A DNA stretch of 35,884 nt from Candidatus Taenariivivens baikalensis (lineage in GTDB: Bacteria > Omnitrophota > Omnitrophia > Omnitrophales > Aquincolibacteriaceae): contig SICL01000024.1 of NCBI GenBank assembly GCA_009691445.1, positions 1 through 35,884 of the forward strand, in the 5' to 3' direction. The translations under genes were made by a program, and so were the position numbers. Every line of letters begins with the position of its first letter. Position 1 is the stretch's first letter. The notes beneath the pieces were generated by a model, which was not told the origin of the DNA, searched no databases, and saw nothing but the letters and a program-made list of their open reading frames with translations. Positions 30,106 through 35,884 of the stretch are shown here, piece by piece.

Positions 30106-31102
30106 ACGCTCAGTAGGCAGTCGGCAGTCGGCAGTCGGCAGTTTCCTGCTTACTGCCTCCTGCTTACTGCTTACTAGCTGCGTCGCTTACAAACCCTTTT
30201 CGTCTCCCACTTCCTCAGCAGCTCTCCCAACCGAATACCAGCACTACTACGATTATCCCGCAGCGTCTGCATTTGAACCCAAAATTCTTTTAGAGAAGCG
30301 TGATAGCAGTTATCGAATGAGGCGGGTTGAAATCCCTTTGAATCTTCCCAAAGAACTTCAATCGGAAAATCTTAAAACACTCCAAATCGAATACTATGTC
30401 CCTCTTTCCTGGAAGCCCGGCCAAAAACGGCCCGCGATTTTAATCTCTCCGATTTTAGGAGGCAATATGGTGGTGGACCGTTTTGCAGCGTATTACACAG
30501 GCCGTGGTTATGTGGCCGCGATTGTGCATCGTAAAAAGCTGGAATGGGATGATGCGAAGGAGATGGAACAAATTGAAGATTATCTGCGCACTTGTGTGAT
30601 CCGCATTCGTCAGGCCCTGGATTGGCTGGAGGTTCAGCCGGAGGTCGACCGCGAACGTATCGGTGCATTCGGCGTTAGTTATGGAGCGATTCTTCACACC
30701 GTGCTTGCGGCCGTGGAGCCGCGCATTCGGTATCATGTTCTTGCAATGCCAGGCGGCCCGCTTGCGGACGTGATTATGCACTGTCCTGAAAAGCAAATTG
30801 TAAAACTGGTGAAACGGATACGGGAAAAGTACGGTTGGAAAGACGATGTTATTTTAGAAAATCTGCGGAAGGTGATCCGCACGGATCCGGTCAAGTTTGC
30901 TCCGTATGTTCCCCGGGAAAAAATTCAGATGTATGCGGCGTGGTTTGATCGGGTTGTTGGTAAAATGAATTCGATGAATTTATGGCGTGCGCTGGGAAAA
31001 CCGGAGCTTAAAATTCTTCCGTTTGGACATTACGGCGGTGTGGTGGTTTTCCCGGTTCTGCAGACCCAGTCGTATTGGGCATTCAAAAAAAAATTAACGT
31101 GA
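30044..31102 (+). CDS. Alpha/beta-hydrolase lipoprotein
   Basis: The 352-residue product has a lipobox LLTSC (Cys46) and an alpha/beta-hydrolase fold: the strand AILISPILGG, nucleophile S212 in GVSYG, a downstream Asp in AAWFDRVVG, and H329 in PFGHYGG. An esterase or lipase-like role on envelope substrates is likely but undefined. Nearly the whole signal peptide (residues about 23-46) is encoded by the CAGTCGGCAG / CTGCTTACTGCC inverted array at 30111-30180. The only in-frame start codon upstream is ATG 30044, inside the PHP gene. This suggests that the original start was lost when the repeat arrived. Confidence 0.75.
   Translation: MWKFTAKANYGFLPIRFGSLERSVGSRQSAVGSFLLTASCLLLTSCVAYKPFSSPTSSAALPTEYQHYYDYPAASAFEPKILLEKRDSSYRMRRVEIPLNLPKELQSENLKTLQIEYYVPLSWKPGQKRPAILISPILGGNMVVDRFAAYYTGRGYVAAIVHRKKLEWDDAKEMEQIEDYLRTCVIRIRQALDWLEVQPEVDRERIGAFGVSYGAILHTVLAAVEPRIRYHVLAMPGGPLADVIMHCPEKQIVKLVKRIREKYGWKDDVILENLRKVIRTDPVKFAPYVPREKIQMYAAWFDRVVGKMNSMNLWRALGKPELKILPFGHYGGVVVFPVLQTQSYWAFKKKLT
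30111..30180. repeat. Inverted CAGTCGGCAGTCGGCAG / CTGCTTACTGCC array encoding a signal peptide
   Basis: The left part reiterates GGCAGTCGGCAGTCGGCAG and the right part CTGCTTACTGCCTCCTGCTT, its diverged inverse. In the hydrolase frame the right part reads FLLTASCLLLTSC, which is both hydrophobic core and lipobox. Confidence 0.88.
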
Positions 31103-31170
31103 AACGTCTTTCGTGAAACGTGAAGCGTTTTCTGTTTTTCGTTTCACGCTTCACGCTTCACGAACGACGT
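31097..31170. repeat. Inverted ACGTGAAACG / CGTTTCACG array between convergent genes
   Basis: ACGTGAAACGTCTTTCGTGA and AACGTGAAGCG are mirrored by CGTTTCACGCTTCACGCTTC and ACGAACGACGT. It contains the hydrolase stop on the left and, on the minus strand, the last codons of the ceramidase fusion (FVKREA). It may act as a bidirectional transcript end. Confidence 0.85.
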
Positions 31171-33717
31171 ATCCTCAAGGTCAAAGTGCGTGTACTCACT
31201 ATCAACCGCACGAGTGCTATCCTCCGCATTCGCAACCCAGAATTCCGGGAAGGCATAAATCACGCTTTGAATATTGGAACGAGGCGCGATTTCTGCGGCG
31301 ATTTTTTTAGCAATCTCCGGCGTGATGGCACCGTAATTTTCCTGAATGAGCTTGGCGTGTTTACGGTAGCGGATTTCATAGGCGCTTCCTGTCGGCGGTT
31401 CCAGCCCCGGTTTTTTTGGATTGCCTTTCGAGGCCCACTGCAGATCGCGGATGTTCGAATCTAAAGCGGTATCTGCACGAAGCACGCAGGATTTTATCGG
31501 GACTGAATACTTTGCTTGTTTTTCCAAAGGGTCATTTTCTTTGAAGAAAGCCAGATGCTTCCAAGTGCTTTCCACGGCCAGGGCGTCTTGATGGGCCGCA
31601 TCGGTAAAAATATAATTGTAGCCGCGTGTGCGGTTGGTATTTTCCAGGAGTTGATGGATATCCGCCAGGTTTTCGGATTCCTCCAGCACTCTCTTCAGTA
31701 GGAAGGGCATCGGAACGCCTTTCATGGTTTCATCGATCGAAGCAGCGCCGATTTGCCCTACGGTAATCCCTTTCTCATTCATCCCTGAAAGCACACCGAT
31801 GAAGCCTTGATAACCGATATTGGCGTAACGCTGTTTTCCCGGGATCTGAATGAATTTAACGGTGGCATGATGATGAACGCCAATTTTCCGGTTCCAATCA
31901 AGATTTCGGATCGCCATCATTTTCCCCGAGGAAGTGGCCTTGCCCCAAAAAGCGCTGTTAGCGCAAAAAGTGGGGAATACTTCGGGAAGCGCGTGGACTC
32001 TCTGAATCGTCTTCAGAGAAATTCCGGCTCCGTCGGCTAGACCTTGCATTTGAAGATATTCCAGATAATTCACATAAGGTTCCAACTGGCGCCAGGCACG
32101 GTCTAAAGCGTAATTAATCAGAAGGCGGTTTAAGAGCGGAACTGGAAATTCACTGCGCAGATAATCAAAGATCGAATCAACGCCCTCGTGGATTTCATCA
32201 CGAAGCAAGCGGCCTTCTTCAAATCCTGCGTGATACGGATCACCCGCAAGCGTTAAGACGGGAAGTTTTCTGTTGCCGCTGCGGACACCCGGAGGATTTA
32301 AAATCGATTTTTCTTCCGGAGTCAGAAGACTAAACATGAGCCGGTTCAGAGGATTTTGGATCAGCCAATCCATCTTGGGTCCGTAGAAACTCACTCGCGC
32401 TTCATATTGAGTGCGGTCCGAATAAAATCGTCTTGGAACGACATAAGCAATGTAATCGTGGGCGTATCCCACGATGAAAGGAATGAAGCGCCGGGACTTA
32501 GCGAGCGATTCTAAAGAAGCACCAACTTCCGAACTTAGTTCTCCGGGAAAAGTTAAAAAGAGGAGCTGGCCCATTCGAGCGGCGTGGAAATAAGTCCTCG
32601 AAGGAAAGATCCTGTTTCCGAGAAGAAAAGGAACTGTGAATCGTCCCAGGCGGATCTTTGTATTGGGGAGGTTCACTTTCATGATTTCAGATTTCCATGG
32701 GCCTTCCACGGGAGCCGGGTGATAATTCAGGGCTTTGATTTTTTCAGCCAGAGAGAAACCGTACGCCTTCATGGTTTGAAAGCGTGTGGGATAATAATAC
32801 GGAGTCTTGGGCCGGAGGTCCGCGGCCGCGCCGTTGATCATAAGGGAAATGGATTCTGGATAATCGGTCTCAAGGAATTGGTTGAGTTCTCCGGGGAAAT
32901 CGGCCGAAAAATTAAGATTGGAGGCAGGAAGAATTGTTGGATGAGCGGCCAGAAAGATTAAATGAGCGAGAACGCTCTTGTCATTGCGAGCCGGAGGCGA
33001 AGCAATCTCAGCTCTTAGATTGCTTCGGTCGTTTTGCTCCCTCGCAATAACACTCTCCGTGTCTTCCCTTTTAACAAACCGCAGGACCTTCAGACGGCGG
33101 GGAATGTGAGTGTTTTCGTCCATCCGGTTTTCAATCAGATCTGAAACATCAACTTCAGCCATTTCCAGGGACGCCGGGATTTTTTTCTGGATCGCATCCA
33201 GCACGGCTTTGGCAATACCAGAACTCACATGTTCAAAAACCTTTTTCCGGAATCCCCCCATAATGAATCTTTCCCAAAATCGCCCGCCAATGGCGCCTGC
33301 TCCGGAGTGAGTGTGAGTGGCTGTGAGAATCAACTCTGAATCTTTGAAGGAGATTTTCTTTCTGATTTTCTTCAAGGCGGAAGACCGCAGCTTCTGGTCG
33401 ATCAAGACTAGATCCGTGGAAACAAAGACCAAACGTTCGCGGCCTCGAGTGACGGCAAGAGCTCGGGCATAGAGAGGGTCATGAATATCCAGGGAAGGCC
33501 GGCCTTTGCGTTTCCCGTATCCTGCCAAGGGAGTGCCAATGGGAGGGGTGATCTCGACTTTTCCCCATCCAATTTCTATTGCAGAAGAAACCGTTTCAGC
33601 CGATCTACTTTGAGGGATTGGTGCCGGGGCGGAAGCCTGGATAGGAAGTGTATTGTATCCCAGGAAAAGAGTAAAAATTAACAACGGAAAATATTTTGAT
33701 CGTCCGGCGAATTGCAT
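31144..33717 (-). CDS. Exported neutral-ceramidase-like domain fused to a C45-family Ntn amidase
   Basis: From ATG at 33717 (857 residues) the product begins with a signal peptide, MQFAGRSKYFPLLIFTLFLG. The N-terminal domain matches neutral/alkaline ceramidases: GWGKVEITPP, DLVLIDQ and THTHSG with metal ligands H135 and H137. The C-terminal domain from about residue 500 (LTLAGDPYHAGFEEG) is a C45/acyl-transferase Ntn-hydrolase with candidate self-processing nucleophile C585 in TFCANSAFWG, then AIRNLDW and SGMNEKGI. Both halves cleave or transfer N-acyl amides in known relatives, so a combined lipid-amide hydrolase is plausible. Upstream ATG 33840 would translate a hairpin repeat and is rejected. 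A TCATTGCGAG repeat (32980-33051) is in frame at residues about 223-246. Confidence 0.82.
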   Translation of the reverse strand: MQFAGRSKYFPLLIFTLFLGYNTLPIQASAPAPIPQSRSAETVSSAIEIGWGKVEITPPIGTPLAGYGKRKGRPSLDIHDPLYARALAVTRGRERLVFVSTDLVLIDQKLRSSALKKIRKKISFKDSELILTATHTHSGAGAIGGRFWERFIMGGFRKKVFEHVSSGIAKAVLDAIQKKIPASLEMAEVDVSDLIENRMDENTHIPRRLKVLRFVKREDTESVIAREQNDRSNLRAEIASPPARNDKSVLAHLIFLAAHPTILPASNLNFSADFPGELNQFLETDYPESISLMINGAAADLRPKTPYYYPTRFQTMKAYGFSLAEKIKALNYHPAPVEGPWKSEIMKVNLPNTKIRLGRFTVPFLLGNRIFPSRTYFHAARMGQLLFLTFPGELSSEVGASLESLAKSRRFIPFIVGYAHDYIAYVVPRRFYSDRTQYEARVSFYGPKMDWLIQNPLNRLMFSLLTPEEKSILNPPGVRSGNRKLPVLTLAGDPYHAGFEEGRLLRDEIHEGVDSIFDYLRSEFPVPLLNRLLINYALDRAWRQLEPYVNYLEYLQMQGLADGAGISLKTIQRVHALPEVFPTFCANSAFWGKATSSGKMMAIRNLDWNRKIGVHHHATVKFIQIPGKQRYANIGYQGFIGVLSGMNEKGITVGQIGAASIDETMKGVPMPFLLKRVLEESENLADIHQLLENTNRTRGYNYIFTDAAHQDALAVESTWKHLAFFKENDPLEKQAKYSVPIKSCVLRADTALDSNIRDLQWASKGNPKKPGLEPPTGSAYEIRYRKHAKLIQENYGAITPEIAKKIAAEIAPRSNIQSVIYAFPEFWVANAEDSTRAVDSEYTHFDLEDTSFVKREA
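32980..33051. repeat. TCATTGCGAG palindromic repeat in frame in the ceramidase fusion
   Basis: GTCATTGCGAGCCGGAGGCG and AAGCAATCTC on the left pair with TAGATTGCTTCGGTCG and CTCGCAATAAC on the right. On the minus strand it adds about 24 residues (VIAREQNDRSNLRAEIASPP...) between ceramidase strands. Confidence 0.9.
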
Positions 33718-33733
33718 TATCTCATTATGCCAC
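33718..33733 (-). promoter_or_regulatory. Possible extended -10 promoter of the ceramidase fusion
   Basis: On the minus strand TGGCATAAT ends six or seven bases before ATG 33717, so the mRNA could be leaderless. A -35 candidate (TTATCA, 15 bases upstream) is weak. Confidence 0.35.
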
Positions 33734-33756
33734 AACCTAAAGGTTGATAAAGAAAA

Positions 33757-33806
33757 CTTTTCAGAAGGGGACAGGTCTGAAGCCCGACCTGTCCCCTTCT
33801 GAAAAG
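33757..33806. repeat. Perfect 21-base inverted repeat with GGGGACAGG core
   Basis: Positions 33757-33777 and 33786-33806 are exact reverse complements around an eight-base loop. The core is AGAAGGGGACAGGTC. It lies between divergent genes, so it is not a terminator for either. It shares GGGGACAGG with the in-frame palindrome at 18338-18384. Confidence 0.92.
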
Positions 33807-33828
33807 TAATCATTAAGGAGACGAACAA

Positions 33829-34050
33829 GTGAAAAAACAATGGATGCTTTTTTTTCTAGTGGCTCTTTCCGTTTCTGCCTGTGCTTCGCAGACGCCGCAG
33901 GCCCGGGATGATAAAGCCGATGCCGCTTTGGGTTTAACGCACGAAGATCAAGCCCATGAAGCGGCTCAGTCTCTGGCTGAAATTCAGCAGGAAAAAATCA
34001 ATGAAAATCAAAAAAACCTGCAGCGCCAGATCACCGATCCACTTCATTAA
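33829..34050 (+). CDS. Small lipoprotein (73 aa)
   Basis: The product has a short signal peptide and lipobox VSAC (Cys18), followed by a charged, Gln-rich helical tail (AAQSLAEIQQEKINENQ). AAGGAG at 33815-33820 sits eight bases before the GTG start. The downstream barrel gene begins eight bases after its stop, so the two probably form an operon. It could be an accessory lipoprotein for that outer-membrane protein; this is inferred from position only. Confidence 0.75.
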   Translation: MKKQWMLFFLVALSVSACASQTPQARDDKADAALGLTHEDQAHEAAQSLAEIQQEKINENQKNLQRQITDPLH

Positions 34051-34058
34051 TCAAACCT

Positions 34059-35816
34059 ATGACACTTTTCGTTTCCAAGACGCAGGAAAGGCATCGCAGC
34101 CGTTTGGTTTTTGGGGCGGTGCTGGCCACCTTGTTAGTGCTTCAGCCCTCCTTTCTGCGCGCCGCTGAAGAGCCGATCAGCCTTGAAGAAATTTCTAAAA
34201 CTCAGGCTGCCAAATTCTTTGTCGAGAAAAAATATCAAGACTCTTTACACGAGTTTGAAAAAATGGAACAGCAATATCCCCAAAGCGGAATCATCAAACG
34301 TTATCTCGCCTCACTTTACAATGCCCTGAATCAATGGGAGAAGGCCATTTTAAAACTCGAAGAAGCGATCCAGATTAAAAAAGATGACTTGATCGCGCGG
34401 CAAATGCTCGGGGATATTTATGTGAAGCAGGTCAATTTTGAAAAGGCCCAAGAGCAATTTGAAATGATTCAGCAGCAAGACGATCCCAAGGGACGTTTCG
34501 GAGATTATGCCCGCAAGCGCCTTGAGACCATTCAGCAGATGACTCAGGCGGGAGCTTCCGAGACGGGGCACCGGATGTCCACGCAGGATTTTATGAAATC
34601 CGAGGCTGCGCAAACCTTTGCCAAGGGAGATTTCAAAAAGGCCTTAGAAAGTTTGGATCAGTTGGTGCTTGAGTATCCTGAGGATCCCTTGATTCACCGC
34701 TTTCGGGGTATCACGCTGATGCGTTTGAACCAGAACAAGGCCGCCACAGAAGCTTTGAAAGAGGGAACTCGAAAATTTCCGGACAACGTGGCGATGCACT
34801 ACTATCTGGCGCAGGTTTATTTTTCTTTAAAGAAAATGGAAGAGGCGCGCAAGGAATTTCGCTGGGTCATTGAGCATGATGAAGCGAGTTACCGGTTTAA
34901 GGCGCAGCAGGGGATGTTCATGACGCTGGGCGGGGGAAAACCTCCTAAGCCTTGGTCCTTAGGTGTTTCTCAAGCCTATGAATTTGATACCAATGCGATT
35001 TATAAACCAACGGATGAGGCTTACCGGGTTTCGGCGGATCAAAACTCCGGACGCTATGCGACACTGTTTACAGGAACGTATCAGGCTTACCATAAAGGCC
35101 GATGGTTTGTGACGCCGGATTTATTTTATGCCCAAAATATTTACAATGATTTTAATAATCTCAATAATTTTACTCCAGGGGGAGGCTTGTCGGGGTTATG
35201 TGCCTTTTCGTTATTCGGCAAGCCGACCTTTTTGAATTTGCGCGAAGGAGGATCCGCCACTTATCTCAAACGCAGTCTCTATTCTTCAGCGAATGCGTTT
35301 TCCGCGAGTTTGATCAGCAATTTGAACAAGTGGTTTCGTACTAATCTAACTTATCGTTGGACCTACACCAATTTCCACAGCGATGGATCCAGCGCGGTAC
35401 TGACGAATCAGGATGGCCATACCCATTCGGCATCAATTTTGAACACCGTTTATATGAACGACGCACGAACCCTTTATGGTACCTTTGGCTATGATTATGA
35501 ATTTGCCGATACAAGAGGGCGAAACTATATCAAAAGCATGAATGGAGCAAGGGCTGGACTTCACTTTCCTATTCTGGAAAAAGTTGAAGGGGATTTCGGT
35601 TTCGTGTACAAAAATTCAGACTATTTTAAATATGATTCTGCTCCTCCTAAACGCCGTGATATCATTTATACTCTAACCACAGATTTATCCAGGCCCTTAT
35701 TCTGGGATTGGATGACCGCGCATCTGATTTATATTTTTGAAGATAGCCGGGCGCGTAATAATGCGTACGAATATTTCCGGCACGTGATCGCCGCCAAATT
35801 AGCCGCTCAGTTTTAG
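34059..35816 (+). CDS. Outer-membrane protein with periplasmic TPR repeats and C-terminal beta-barrel
   Basis: The 585-residue product has a signal peptide (about 1-36), then tetratricopeptide repeats in two blocks (about 42-150 and 180-285, with KRYLASLYNALNQWEKAILK and HYYLAQVYFSLKKMEEARKE). From about 305 onward the sequence alternates aromatic and polar residues like transmembrane strands and ends in the terminal Phe of outer-membrane barrels. The layout (TPR plus barrel) resembles the surface lipoprotein assembly modifier type and exopolysaccharide export barrels, but I cannot assign one. It directly follows a small lipoprotein gene that may be its partner. No Shine-Dalgarno is seen, so translation is probably coupled. 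Confidence 0.8.
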   Translation: MTLFVSKTQERHRSRLVFGAVLATLLVLQPSFLRAAEEPISLEEISKTQAAKFFVEKKYQDSLHEFEKMEQQYPQSGIIKRYLASLYNALNQWEKAILKLEEAIQIKKDDLIARQMLGDIYVKQVNFEKAQEQFEMIQQQDDPKGRFGDYARKRLETIQQMTQAGASETGHRMSTQDFMKSEAAQTFAKGDFKKALESLDQLVLEYPEDPLIHRFRGITLMRLNQNKAATEALKEGTRKFPDNVAMHYYLAQVYFSLKKMEEARKEFRWVIEHDEASYRFKAQQGMFMTLGGGKPPKPWSLGVSQAYEFDTNAIYKPTDEAYRVSADQNSGRYATLFTGTYQAYHKGRWFVTPDLFYAQNIYNDFNNLNNFTPGGGLSGLCAFSLFGKPTFLNLREGGSATYLKRSLYSSANAFSASLISNLNKWFRTNLTYRWTYTNFHSDGSSAVLTNQDGHTHSASILNTVYMNDARTLYGTFGYDYEFADTRGRNYIKSMNGARAGLHFPILEKVEGDFGFVYKNSDYFKYDSAPPKRRDIIYTLTTDLSRPLFWDWMTAHLIYIFEDSRARNNAYEYFRHVIAAKLAAQF

Positions 35817-35836
35817 CCGAACACCCTTCGCTCGCT

Positions 35837-35872
35837 GTCATTGAAGCGTCTTTTGTCATTGCGGACAATGAC
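35837..35872. repeat. Truncated GTCATTG...CAATGAC repeat at the window end
   Basis: GTCATTGAAGCG, then TTTTGTCATTGCGGACAATGAC, forms a short palindrome related to the TCATTGCGAG family. It follows the barrel gene; the rest of the window after 35816 holds nothing else recognisable. Confidence 0.65.
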
Positions 35873-35884
35873 GAAAATCCACGC

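Noticed and set aside
33757..33806. Bidirectional terminator
   Set aside because: It sits between genes that diverge, so no transcript from the adjacent genes should end there; it fits the palindromic repeat family.
33718..33840. Upstream ATG (33840, minus) for the ceramidase fusion
   Set aside because: It would translate the perfect hairpin 33757-33806; a proper signal peptide begins at ATG 33717.
217..35868. Numerous antisense or overlapping open frames longer than 60 codons
   Set aside because: They lie opposite or out of frame with well-identified genes, have no family resemblance or start signals, and follow the codon pattern of the real gene.

Overview
This window looks like chromosomal DNA from an uncultured Gram-negative bacterium of moderate G+C content. 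Sec signal peptides, lipoprotein signals and a C-terminal outer-membrane barrel show two membranes. The only ribonucleotide reductase present is the B12-dependent, oxygen-independent class II type. The overall flavour resembles Omnitrophota or a related PVC-neighbourhood lineage, but that placement is an impression and not a demonstrated fact.

Layout: a DUF1015-hflK-hflC operon (199-3506) is followed by pabB, pabC, purH, folC and mnmE (3660-11020), all of which touch folate or one-carbon chemistry. Next come a long leader with two NrdR boxes and nrdJ (to 14809), a decayed GIY-YIG nuclease gene, tRNA-Ser(CGA), dnaX, recR and a short-chain dehydrogenase. From 19011 onward the window is mostly envelope and secreted proteins: a secreted ChaN/TraB-like protein, a four-helix-bundle (S23-type) gene between repeat arrays, a 1610-residue secreted phosphohexomutase fusion, a divergent pair of tiny membrane proteins, a second secreted protein of the same RSEVR type, a response-regulator-like protein, a PHP lipoprotein, an alpha/beta-hydrolase lipoprotein, a ceramidase-C45 amidase fusion on the minus strand, a small lipoprotein and a TPR/beta-barrel protein.

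Two features stand out. First, the window is saturated with short palindromic and inverted-array repeats. Most gaps between transcription units hold one, and at least fifteen sit in frame inside otherwise intact genes (pabB, folC, mnmE, the SDR, the ChaN-like gene, both RSEVR proteins, the PHP and hydrolase lipoproteins, the ceramidase). They have become extra peptide loops, signal peptides, C-terminal tails and even the ribosome binding region of pabC. One array family brackets the four-helix-bundle gene in a mobile-cassette-like arrangement and may be the active form of the element. Second, the two large secreted proteins share a signal-peptide style and a recurring Arg-Ser-Glu-Val/Leu/Met-Arg pentapeptide (11 copies) that falls near apparent module boundaries; I do not know a described function for it.

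Several genes without a Shine-Dalgarno sequence have a good -10 box ending only 6-12 bases before the ATG, which suggests leaderless or nearly leaderless mRNAs.
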